Shown here: positions 1 through 5,351 of the stretch, in pieces
Layout: each line of letters begins with the position of its first letter
Numbering within the stretch: the first letter of the stretch is position 1
Assembly (NCBI GenBank): GCA_017353825.1
Contig: JAFMSC010000248.1
Location: 1 to 6,600, forward strand
DNA from: Hyphomicrobiaceae bacterium
Lineage (GTDB): Bacteria > Pseudomonadota > Alphaproteobacteria > Rhizobiales > Hyphomicrobiaceae
Reading direction: 5' to 3'
Length of the DNA stretch: 6,600 bases
The notes under the pieces: model-generated
Database searches by the model: none
Seen by the model: only the letters and a program-made list of their open reading frames with translations
Told to the model about the DNA's origin: nothing
Position numbers and translations under genes: made by a program

Positions 1-185
1 CCGAGCACGGTGCGCGGCACGCGGATGTCCCAGAGGATCAGCCGCGCCGCCTGCCCGCCGACACGCAGGCCGAAGCCCGAGGGGCCGATGGCAAGGGACG
101 CGACGAACGCGACGATCACGCCGGCCGCAAGGATGCCGAGGAGGACGGGGGGCCTCACGCCGGCCCGCGCTGGCGCCTCGGTCAT
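1..185 (-). CDS. FecCD/BtuC-type ABC transporter permease, N-terminal part (cut by window edge)
   Basis: This is the start of an inner-membrane permease of the FecCD family (iron-siderophore/vitamin B12 ABC importers). Only 61 codons lie in the window. The ATG (185-183) overlaps the stop of the upstream binding-protein gene as ATGA, which suggests translational coupling and tight stoichiometry. Seen: a short polar N-terminus, a hydrophobic helix at about residues 13-33 (PVLLGILAAGVIVAFVASLA), then WDIRVPRTVL at residues 52-61, which resembles the family's conserved 'R-L-P-R' segment after the first helix. Family knowledge: such permeases have about 330 residues and 8-10 helices, dimerise and pair with a BtuD-like ATPase. 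The ATPase gene presumably lies further left. Substrate is inferred to be cobalamin from the riboswitch-btuB-binding protein context; the fragment alone cannot exclude a siderophore. Confidence 0.85.
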   Translation of the reverse strand, partial: MTEAPARAGVRPPVLLGILAAGVIVAFVASLAIGPSGFGLRVGGQAARLILWDIRVPRTVL

Positions 186-1045
186 TGCCGGCGCGCCTCG
201 AGGTGATTGCGGGCCTCGACCAGCCGCTGGATGGCGTCGGCGATGTGCGGCGTGCCGCACAGCCAGAGGCGCCACGGCACTTCTACGGAGGTGCCCTGCC
301 GGCGCAGTGCGGCGAGCACGGGATGGCGCAAGTTGTCGCTAACCACGGTGCGATACTCGTCGGCGGCGCTGGTCAGGATGAGCAGGTCCGGCGGCGCCGC
401 GGCGAGCAGCTCCAGCGGCACCTGGCCGGCACGTGTCAGGCGGTACTCGGCAGCCTTGTTACGGAAGCCGGCGGCGGTGAGCGCCGCATCGGCGAGGCTG
501 CCAGTAGCCAATACGGCGCCGCCCACCTGGTACACGACGGCGGTGGGCGACGACGCCCGTGGAGAGGCCGCAACCGCGGCGAGCCGCCGATCGAAGGCCG
601 CGATCATCGCCTCCCCGCGCGCCTCCTCGCCGACGGCGGCAGCAACGGTGCGGACCGCCACGCGTACACCGTCCAGATCGGAGGCCAGCGGCACTTCGAC
701 CACGTTCATGCTCAACCGGCGCAGCAGGTTGACCGTCGCCGCGACACCGAATGGGCCGGCGAGGACGAGGTCTGGCCCGTAGCGCAACACGTCCTCCGCG
801 CTGCCACGCGTGACCGGCAGGCCCTTGGCCTTCTCCCAGATCGCCGAGTCCTTGAGGTCGGCGGCAAGGTGTGTGACGGCGGCAATGCGTTCCCGCTCCA
901 CCAGCTCGACCAGCAGCTGGTCCGCGCACAGGTTGAGCGAGACGATGCGCACCGGCTTGCGGTCCGCCGCTGCCGGCTGAACCTGCAGGAGCAGGCCAGC
1001 CGAGACGACCGCCGGCCAGAGCGAAAGCAAGTAGCGTCGTTGCAC
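182..1045 (-). CDS. btuF: Periplasmic corrinoid-binding protein of the BtuF type (ABC transporter SBP)
   Basis: A 287-residue periplasmic binding protein (PF01497 family) that would capture cobalamin or a related corrinoid and deliver it to the permease encoded just downstream. The start is GTG (1045-1043), with AAAGG about 10 nt upstream. A signal peptide follows: basic MQRR, hydrophobic core to about residue 22, likely cleavage after AAA near residue 27. The mature protein opens with RIVSLNLCADQLL, the usual first strand of the family. Next come GSAEDVLRYGPDLVLAG (the conserved 'ED...PDLVLA' segment), a long linking helix, and a second lobe with PLELLAAAPPDLLIL. The end, PWRLWLCGTPHIADAI, is typical of alphaproteobacterial corrinoid SBPs. 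The length fits. It lies 112 bp after btuB on the same strand, with no terminator seen between, and its stop overlaps the permease start (ATGA). The symbol rests on context; sequence alone would only support 'FecB/BtuF-like'. Confidence 0.86.
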   Translation of the reverse strand: MQRRYLLSLWPAVVSAGLLLQVQPAAADRKPVRIVSLNLCADQLLVELVERERIAAVTHLAADLKDSAIWEKAKGLPVTRGSAEDVLRYGPDLVLAGPFGVAATVNLLRRLSMNVVEVPLASDLDGVRVAVRTVAAAVGEEARGEAMIAAFDRRLAAVAASPRASSPTAVVYQVGGAVLATGSLADAALTAAGFRNKAAEYRLTRAGQVPLELLAAAPPDLLILTSAADEYRTVVSDNLRHPVLAALRRQGTSVEVPWRLWLCGTPHIADAIQRLVEARNHLEARRQ

Positions 1046-1157
1046 GCGCCTGATACCTTTGCTGCTCAGGGCCCCTGTTCCGATCGCGGCGGACGCCTCC
1101 CGACCCGCCGGGCGGCGCGGGCACCAGCACCAACCCGGAGGCGGCGTGCGCCGGCGT

Positions 1158-3170
1158 TCATCGGTTGGTGAGGCGAATGCCTACGAACACGCCCAGGCCG
1201 GGCCTCTCAAATCCAGTCGGGTCCTGATAGTGCAGGTCGAACAGGTTGTCGACGCGGCCAAAGAGGCTCATATGGTCGTCAATCTTGTAGTTCGCTGCGA
1301 CATTTACGATGGTGAAGCCTGGTGCGGTGACAGGCGCGAAGGTGGCGCGGTCGATGTCGTCCCACGAGCTCACGCCGAGCACGGTCGCCGAGAACGACCA
1401 GGGACCAGTCGGCGACCACGCCAGCGTCGCGCTGGCCTTGTCCTTCGGGCGGCGCAGCAGCTCCAGTCCGGTCACCGCGTCGAGGGCGTCGGTGTGGGTG
1501 TAGTCGCCCCGCAGGCGCAGCTCGTCGGTGAGGAGGAGAGAGGCGAACCACTCGGTCCCGTAGGTGGCCGCGCGCCCGATGTTGATGCTCGTGGAGACGC
1601 TGGTAACCGGGTCGAAGCTGGTTTGGATGAGATCGGTAATGTCGTTGCGGAAATAGCTCACCCCAACGCGCAGCCTGTTGGAGAGGAGCGGCTGCTCGAA
1701 GCCGAGGTCGTACCCCGTGCTCGCTTCCGGCTTCAGGTTGGGATTGGCGAAAAAGAACGGCGGGAAGTCCACGAAGCGATCGTTCAAGCTCGGTGCGTGG
1801 AACGCCGTCCCAATGCTGCCTTTCAGCTTGGTCTCGGTGCCCGGAACGATGTAGGCCGGTGCCACGCGCCAAGTCGCATGATCCCCGAAGTTGTCGTTGT
1901 CGTCGAGACGGACGTTCGCCGCCATGAACAGCCGCTTGGCGATCTCGGACTGCAGCTCGACATACCCGGCCCTGTTGGTCTCCTCGGCACTGGTAGCCGC
2001 CCTTCCCAGGAAGTTGGCGTTCGCCGAAAGCCGCTCCGTCTGGCTTTCCAGCCCCACTATCAGCGTCTGGCCGGGGGCGAGCGTGGTCACGCCACGCCAG
2101 TCATACTTGATACGCTCACCGTCATTTTCGCTCGCCAAAGGGGAGTCGGGAAAGAGTGTCGAGTTCCTGGCATTGGTGTAGCCGACGGCGGCATAGCTCT
2201 TGAAGGCTCCGCCGAACAGCGACAGCACGCTCTCGCCGCGGGTATAGAGCTGATGCACGGTCTGGATGCTGCGTCTGGCCTCGGGGAAGGTGGGGAAGGC
2301 GAAGGGGTCGTCGTTGGTGAATTTCAGCGTCGCATCGGTGTAGCGGGCGACGACGTTAAAGGTGAGGTCTTTGGTCACATCGAAGCCGAGCTTCGTGGAA
2401 TAGGTCTGGTTGTCGTAATCGTCGTCGTTGCGCTTCTCGCCCGGCGGCAGCAGCTCGAGCGGCGTCACGGGCGTGGCGTCCGAATGCAGGTGCGCGAAAT
2501 TGAAGGCGTAGTTGAAGCCCTTCTCCGAGCCGCTCAGGCTGCTGGTCTGGTTGAACGTGCCGAATGACCCCGCCTCCACGGTGCCCGTGACCAGCGGCGG
2601 GCCCTCGCCCTGTTTGGTGGTGATGGCGATCACGCCACCTAGCGCGTCGGCCCCGTACAGCCCGCTCTGCGGTCCGCGCAGCACCTCGATGCTTCCCAGG
2701 TCGGCGGTCAGCAGCTGACCGAAGTCGAACGCCCGGCCGGGGCTGCTCGGGTCGCTCACGTCGATGCCGTCGATGAGCACCTTGACGTGGTCGGAATTTG
2801 TTCCGCGCATGAACACCGAGGTCACGCCGCCCGGTCCGCCGGACTGCACGAGGTTGATCCCCGGAACCGTGATGAGCGCATCGGGCGCCGTACGCCGCTG
2901 GTCACGCTCCATGTCCGCGGCTGTGATGAGGGTCACGGAGCTGGTGGTCTCCGCTACGGGCGTCGGGTTGGCGGTCGGGCTGATGACGACGTCGCCCTTT
3001 TCACCCTTGGTAGCCTTCTGCGGGTTCTTGGCCGTCGCCTTGCGCGGGGCGGTGACGACCACGGCCGGAAGCTCTGTCGGCGGCGAAACCGGGAGCTGGG
3101 CCGATGCGGCTCGATTGAGCTCGATGACTGCCGCAGAAGCCGTAATCAGATATGACAACCATGAACGCAT
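1158..3170 (-). CDS. btuB: TonB-dependent outer-membrane vitamin B12 receptor BtuB
   Basis: A 670-residue outer-membrane receptor that imports cobalamin using TonB-ExbBD energy. I chose ATG at 3170, not the in-frame TTG at 3188, because GGAGAG (3180-3175) lies 4 nt before it and the signal peptide then starts well (MRSWLSYL, cleavage near ASA-Q, residues 24/25). A TonB-box-like segment is at 34-41 (LPAVVVTA), followed by a Lys-rich linker (43-60) and a second box-like segment (60-67). The plug, about residues 68-190, shows FMRGTNSDHVKVLIDG and VLRGPQSGLYGADALGGVIAI, classic TonB-receptor motifs. The rest is a beta barrel. The acidic NDDDYDN at 248-254 aligns in position and context with the calcium-binding loop of E. 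coli BtuB (inference). The C-terminus is GIRLTNR, without the usual final aromatic residue. A cobalamin riboswitch precedes the gene and a BtuF-type gene follows, which makes corrinoid the likely ligand. Confidence 0.93.
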   Translation of the reverse strand: MRSWLSYLITASAAVIELNRAASAQLPVSPPTELPAVVVTAPRKATAKNPQKATKGEKGDVVISPTANPTPVAETTSSVTLITAADMERDQRRTAPDALITVPGINLVQSGGPGGVTSVFMRGTNSDHVKVLIDGIDVSDPSSPGRAFDFGQLLTADLGSIEVLRGPQSGLYGADALGGVIAITTKQGEGPPLVTGTVEAGSFGTFNQTSSLSGSEKGFNYAFNFAHLHSDATPVTPLELLPPGEKRNDDDYDNQTYSTKLGFDVTKDLTFNVVARYTDATLKFTNDDPFAFPTFPEARRSIQTVHQLYTRGESVLSLFGGAFKSYAAVGYTNARNSTLFPDSPLASENDGERIKYDWRGVTTLAPGQTLIVGLESQTERLSANANFLGRAATSAEETNRAGYVELQSEIAKRLFMAANVRLDDNDNFGDHATWRVAPAYIVPGTETKLKGSIGTAFHAPSLNDRFVDFPPFFFANPNLKPEASTGYDLGFEQPLLSNRLRVGVSYFRNDITDLIQTSFDPVTSVSTSINIGRAATYGTEWFASLLLTDELRLRGDYTHTDALDAVTGLELLRRPKDKASATLAWSPTGPWSFSATVLGVSSWDDIDRATFAPVTAPGFTIVNVAANYKIDDHMSLFGRVDNLFDLHYQDPTGFERPGLGVFVGIRLTNR

Positions 3171-3172
3171 GA

Positions 3173-3194
3173 CGCTCTCCGAACGCAAGGAGCG
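3173..3194 (-). promoter_or_regulatory. Candidate hairpin sequestering the btuB ribosome binding site
   Basis: On the minus strand CGCTC (3194-3190) can pair with GAGCG (3177-3173), a 5-bp stem that takes in the downstream half of the Shine-Dalgarno. Alternatively CTCC (3192-3189) pairs with GGAG (3180-3177). Either fold hides the site immediately before the ATG. No U-run follows any strong stem between the aptamer and the start, so translational control through ribosome access is the more likely riboswitch output. A further small hairpin, GGGG-CATT-CCCC (3212-3201), lies just upstream. Pairings are seen in the sequence; the regulatory role is inferred. Confidence 0.4.
3175..3180 (-). promoter_or_regulatory. 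Shine-Dalgarno of btuB (decides the start)
   Basis: Read on the minus strand, GGAGAG is followed by CGTC and then ATG at 3170. Its position rules in favour of this ATG over the TTG six codons upstream at 3188, for which the Shine-Dalgarno would lie inside the coding sequence. Confidence 0.7.
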
Positions 3195-3409
3195 GAGGCG
3201 GGGGAATGCCCCTGGGAGGGCGAGCGGAAGCGCTGCGTGTGGCCGGCCCCAGATGGAGTGCGGCTTGCGCCATCAATGGCTGCTGGCTTGCTTCGCTGGT
3301 CCCTTGGCGGACATCACCTGCACGACCCCAACTCACGACACACAAGAGTCGTCGCCACTACGGTGGTCCGCTCGCCCGCGCGCCCCGCGCAGGCGATGGG
3401 CGACACGTG
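3195..3409 (-). promoter_or_regulatory. Long leader between B12 aptamer and btuB (expression platform region)
   Basis: About 215 nt of untranslated leader separates the aptamer from the ribosome-binding-site hairpin. Small stems are visible, for example CCAC-CGTA-GTGG (around 3356-3368) and an ACGAC...GTCGT pairing just after it, but no GC-rich stem followed by a U-run, so no intrinsic terminator is evident. I see no convincing small gene on either strand. The region may hold the loop that kisses the aptamer core, or other regulatory folds; I cannot assign these by eye. Confidence 0.4.
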
Positions 3410-3602
3410 CCGGCAGGTCTCCTGGCTCGCGGCTCTCGCTTGACATAGTGCGCGTCGCCTCCGCCTTCCCACCGTTGCTGGCAGTGGCTTCTGGGGCGAC
3501 GCTCGCCGCTTACAGTTGCGGGGGCAGCCGCGGCATTGAGGACCGCCGTACCGATGCACGGGCCTCGCACCGCGTTCCCTTTTCACCGCCGCGACCCGCC
3601 AG
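3410..3602 (-). promoter_or_regulatory. Cobalamin riboswitch (B12 aptamer) upstream of btuB
   Basis: This untranslated RNA element binds adenosylcobalamin or a related corrinoid and represses the btu operon. On the minus strand the class hallmarks appear in order: AAAAGGGAAC (3583-3574); GCTGCCCCCGCAACTGTAAG (3528-3509), the highly conserved core; GCCACTG (3488-3482); GTGGGAAGG (3472-3464); and the B12 box AGCCAGGAGACCTGCC (3427-3412). The closing P1 helix can be drawn as CTGGCGGGT (3602-3594) with ACCTGCCGG (3418-3410), nine pairs including G-U wobbles. The total of 193 nt is normal for the class. Its output probably acts on the btuB ribosome binding site, about 230 nt downstream. It is on the same strand as btuB and close behind a TTGACA promoter. 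Confidence 0.96.
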
Positions 3603-3631
3603 GGCCGCAGCGAGACCGTCACGCAGGTCCC

Positions 3632-3661
3632 ATCCAACCGGCGTGGGCATGCGGCTGTCAA
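3632..3661 (-). promoter_or_regulatory. Candidate sigma-70-type promoter for the riboswitch-btu operon
   Basis: On the minus strand a perfect TTGACA (3661-3656) is followed after 18 nt by TTGGAT (3637-3632), a weak -10 match (3 of 6). Initiation about 7 nt further on, near 3625, would start the transcript some 20 nt before the riboswitch P1 helix, which is the expected geometry. The -35 match and position argue for it; the poor -10 keeps confidence moderate. Confidence 0.45.
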
Positions 3662-3739
3662 CCGGGCGAGCGGCCGTGTGCGCGATTTTTCAGCCTTATG
3701 CTGACATCCGCGCCACGGCGCCGTATGAGGAGGGACCGT

Positions 3740-3769
3740 TTGGCACATCCTGGTGATCGCCGGTAACAG
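3740..3769 (+). promoter_or_regulatory. Weak candidate promoter for cvpA-like gene
   Basis: TTGGCA (3740-3745) and TAACAG (3764-3769) are separated by 18 nt, with 5 of 6 and 3 of 6 matches to the sigma-70 consensus. Transcription would begin about 55 nt before the chosen ATG. The gap between the divergent btu promoter and cvpA must hold some plus-strand promoter, but this match is weak. Confidence 0.22.
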
Positions 3770-3818
3770 CGTGCAGACGATCGGCCGGCGCGCGTCGCGC
3801 CCATGCAAGGCCGCAGAT

Positions 3819-3824
3819 GAGGGG
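3819..3824 (+). promoter_or_regulatory. Shine-Dalgarno supporting the internal cvpA start
   Basis: GAGGGG followed by a 7-nt spacer and ATG at 3832. It overlaps the first codons of the alternative start at 3817, so the two starts cannot both be the preferred one; this is the better-spaced and stronger match. Confidence 0.5.
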
Positions 3825-3831
3825 CTTGCCC

Positions 3832-4389
3832 ATGGGATTTCCGTCGCCTCTCGACACGGCCATCCTAGCGCCCGCCGCCATCCTCGGCCTCATGGGCCTC
3901 TGGCTGGGCTTCGGTCGGTCGCTGGTAGCCTGGCCCATGCGCTGGCTATGGCCTCTCATCGGCTCCTACCTCGCCGGCAGGCTCGCCGAGCTCTACGTCC
4001 TCATCAATTGGGACAGGGCGGCGTTGGTCAACCTCGTCGGTCTCGCCGGTGTCGCCGTTCCGAGCACGGCCTTTGTTATCGCGTTCCTGGTCGCCCTCAT
4101 CGGGCTCGTGATGTTCATGGGCAACCTCAGGGAGCGCATTGCTGTTTGGACAGCCCGGCGGCGCATCGGGCTCCTGGAGCGAGCGATGGGGGGTCTTGCG
4201 GGTATCGCGTGTGCAATGCTTGTGGCCTTCATCGTTGTCGCCGATACGCCCGTGGGGCACGTGTTGGACAACAAGCCGGCTTGGGTGCAGGGGTCGGCCG
4301 TCTTGCCCTATATCAGGGGTGCGCTCGATGAGCTCGGCAGGCCCCTGTCGCCCTACCTGCCCCCCCGAGAGCATTGGCAAGCGCGGTAG
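3832..4389 (+). CDS. CvpA-family inner-membrane protein
   Basis: A 185-residue integral membrane protein of the CvpA family (colicin V production protein), whose members are inner-membrane proteins linked to colicin V secretion and envelope or bile-salt stress; the biochemical role is not settled. Four hydrophobic helices are visible at about 8-27, 31-50, 74-97 and 119-137, the usual CvpA topology. Family features include the 'LD' opening before helix 1, the amphipathic RRRIGLLERAMGGLAGIA leading into helix 4, and a C-terminal PAWVQGSAVLPYI that resembles the family's 'P.W...S.LLP' element. I chose ATG 3832 because GAGGGG (3819-3824) precedes it by 7 nt and the N-terminus then has the usual family length. 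ATG 3817, with AAGG 6 nt upstream, would add five residues and cannot be excluded. It is divergent from the btu operon and is not next to purF or radA, where cvpA is often found. Confidence 0.8.
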   Translation: MGFPSPLDTAILAPAAILGLMGLWLGFGRSLVAWPMRWLWPLIGSYLAGRLAELYVLINWDRAALVNLVGLAGVAVPSTAFVIAFLVALIGLVMFMGNLRERIAVWTARRRIGLLERAMGGLAGIACAMLVAFIVVADTPVGHVLDNKPAWVQGSAVLPYIRGALDELGRPLSPYLPPREHWQAR

Positions 4390-4617
4390 CGACTCGGACA
4401 CGCGAGGCGATCAGCATCGATGAATGCCCGCGTGCGCAGCAGTTCGCCCCCCTCGCCTTGTCAGGACGGCGACCCGACGCCATCAAGCGCCACCCGTAGC
4501 ATTTGGGCGCGGTTGCTGCGCAAGCTGCCCACGCCACCCGAGCTCGCCACGGTGCCCGGCAACGCAGCTGAGGGCTGAAGCCGGCGCCCGGGTGCGCTTG
4601 GCTACATCAAGAGGTAA

Positions 4618-4633
4618 TGTTTCACGTGAAACA
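4618..4633. promoter_or_regulatory. parS: parS site: ParB-binding centromere sequence
   Basis: TGTTTCACGTGAAACA is a perfect 16-bp palindrome and identical to the chromosomal parS consensus recognised by ParB (Spo0J) across many bacteria, including alphaproteobacteria. ParB loads here as a CTP-dependent clamp and spreads; with ParA and SMC it directs origin segregation. Chance occurrence of one fixed 16-mer in 6.6 kb is of the order of 10^-6 for even base composition, and lower for an AT-containing word in GC-rich DNA. It lies in a gene-free gap, 88-103 bp before the thioesterase ATG, so it does not serve as part of a gene. No parA or parB gene lies in the window; parS sites may be several kilobases from them. 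Identity is seen directly; function is from established knowledge of the motif. Confidence 0.9.
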
Positions 4634-4708
4634 CGTCGCGCGGGAACCTCGCGCCATCCGTGCGGCGCTGGTCGCGGCGGCGTCCGCGGTGCCCGGCACC
4701 ATGCCGGC

Positions 4709-4713
4709 AAGGG
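4709..4713 (+). promoter_or_regulatory. Shine-Dalgarno of the thioesterase gene (decides the start)
   Basis: AAGGG lies 7 nt before ATG 4721. It supports this start over an in-frame ATG at 4424, whose extra 99 codons are low-complexity, run across the parS site and have no counterpart in the family. Confidence 0.65.
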
Positions 4714-4720
4714 TAGCTCT

Positions 4721-5143
4721 ATGATCACCAACGAGATGCGGGTCCGCGTGCAATGGGGCGACTGCGACCCCGCCGGCATCGTCTACTACCCGCACTATTT
4801 CGAGTGGTTGGACGCCTCCACGATCCTGCTGTTCGAGAAGGCCACGGGGCTCACTAAGATCAGGATGCTGGAGAAGTACGGCGGCGCCGGCCTTGCGCTC
4901 CTGGAGGCGCGCGCTGTGTTCAAGGTGGCCTCCAGGTACGGCGATGACATCAGGATCGAGAGCCGTGTCACCGAGTTCCGGCGCACCACCTTCTTCGTGC
5001 ACCACCGCGTCAGCAAGGTCGACGGCACCCTGGCCCTTGAAGGTTTCGAGACCAGGCTCTGGACCGTACGCGACCCAGACACCGGCCGCATCAAGTCGGG
5101 CACAATGCCGCCAGAGGTGATCGCCAGCTTCCAGGGCACGTGA
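4721..5143 (+). CDS. Hotdog-fold acyl-CoA thioesterase, 4-hydroxybenzoyl-CoA thioesterase type
   Basis: A 140-residue cytoplasmic enzyme of the 4HBT family that hydrolyses a thioester between coenzyme A and an acyl or aroyl group. The signature WGDCDPAGIVYYPHYFEWLD (residues 12-31) nearly matches the active-site segment of Pseudomonas 4-hydroxybenzoyl-CoA thioesterase (GDCDPAGIV). Asp16 corresponds to its catalytic Asp17. The order of segments after it also agrees: helix with LFEKATG, then VFKVASRYGDDIRIESRVTEFRRTTFFVHHRV, the long strands of the hotdog sheet. Length is typical (about 140). These enzymes work as tetramers (family knowledge). No aromatic-degradation genes are visible, so the true substrate is open; the motif is nearer to 4HBT than to the Tol-Pal-associated YbgC (which reads 'DTDAGGVVYHANY'). 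The gene is 172 bp upstream of the MetE-like gene on the same strand; co-transcription is possible but unproven. Confidence 0.88.
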   Translation: MITNEMRVRVQWGDCDPAGIVYYPHYFEWLDASTILLFEKATGLTKIRMLEKYGGAGLALLEARAVFKVASRYGDDIRIESRVTEFRRTTFFVHHRVSKVDGTLALEGFETRLWTVRDPDTGRIKSGTMPPEVIASFQGT

Positions 5144-5286
5144 GACAGACCCCGCGATGGGATCCGTCCCGCCAGCGCGTAGTCAGGCGGCAGCGCCCGG
5201 TTTACAGTCCCCGCCCAAGCTCCGCGAGATGGCCGGCCGGCACGGGGGCCGCCGGTCAGCCGCAGAGGAACCCGCCGAACGTAACA

Positions 5287-5310
5287 CCCCGAGAGGACCC
5301 CCCGAGAGGA
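5287..5310 (+). repeat. Duplicated Shine-Dalgarno block CCCCGAGAGGA
   Basis: CCCCGAGAGGA occurs at 5287-5297 and again at 5300-5310, offset by 13 nt. The second copy, extended to AGGAG at 5307-5311, lies 4 nt before ATG 5316 and is the likely ribosome binding site. The first copy is too far from any start codon to serve it directly. Confidence 0.7.
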
Positions 5311-5315
5311 GCCCC

Positions 5316-5351
5316 ATGTCCGACACCATGTCCGACACCATGTCCGATACC
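5316..5351 (+). repeat. Three tandem in-frame 12-bp repeats carrying the start codon (Met-Ser-Asp-Thr x3)
   Basis: ATGTCCGACACC is present at 5316-5327 and 5328-5339, and as ATGTCCGATACC (one transition) at 5340-5351. Each unit begins with an ATG in the reading frame of the MetE-like gene, so the protein begins MSDTMSDTMSDT. Because the unit is a multiple of three, gain or loss of copies by slippage would leave the frame intact and merely move the start codon relative to the ribosome binding site. Confidence 0.95.

Larger units (their letters stand above)
4390..4720 (+). other. Gene-free gap between cvpA and thioesterase genes, containing parS
   Basis: These 331 bases carry no convincing gene on either strand. 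Open frames exist, as expected at this GC content, but their translations are Arg/Ala/Pro/Cys-rich and resemble no family I know. No clear terminator follows cvpA: I see no GC stem with a T-run. The one strong element is the parS palindrome at 4618-4633. The thioesterase Shine-Dalgarno is at the right end (4709-4713). No good -35/-10 pair was found for the thioesterase gene. Confidence 0.6.

Noticed and set aside
459..1133. A minus-strand open frame overlapping the SBP gene in another frame
   Set aside because: The translation is Gly/Arg/Ala-rich without motifs and shadows the real SBP frame.
185..1171. A 328-codon plus-strand open frame opposite the SBP gene
   Set aside because: Gly/Arg/Gln-rich translation with no domain, and it runs across the SBP gene and the btuB-SBP spacer. 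The minus strand has the signal peptide and SBP motifs.
1059..2567. A 502-codon open frame on the plus strand, antisense to btuB
   Set aside because: Its translation is low-complexity (Arg, Gly, Val, Glu) with no family motif, and the opposite strand encodes a clear TonB-dependent receptor. Long antisense frames are expected at this GC content.
3690..3704. Small stem-loop TCAGC-CTTAT-GCTGA beside a T-run, considered as a terminator
   Set aside because: The T-run precedes the stem on the plus strand and becomes an A-run after it on the minus strand, so neither orientation gives stem-then-U. The stem is also only 5 bp.
4256..4264. CACGTG core inside cvpA (another at 3404-3409) considered as further parS sites
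   Set aside because: Only the central 6 bp match; the flanking bases do not follow the parS consensus.
4598..4620. TTGGCT and TAATGT considered as a thioesterase promoter
   Set aside because: The spacer is only 11 nt, too short for sigma-70-type recognition.
4424..4720. N-terminal extension of the thioesterase frame from ATG 4424
   Set aside because: It adds 99 Arg/Ala-rich residues absent from the family and reads through the parS site. ATG 4721 has a good Shine-Dalgarno and gives the standard length.
5157..5315. Upstream extension of the MetE-like frame
   Set aside because: Pro/Arg/Gly-rich, not family-like, and it contains the duplicated ribosome-binding block.
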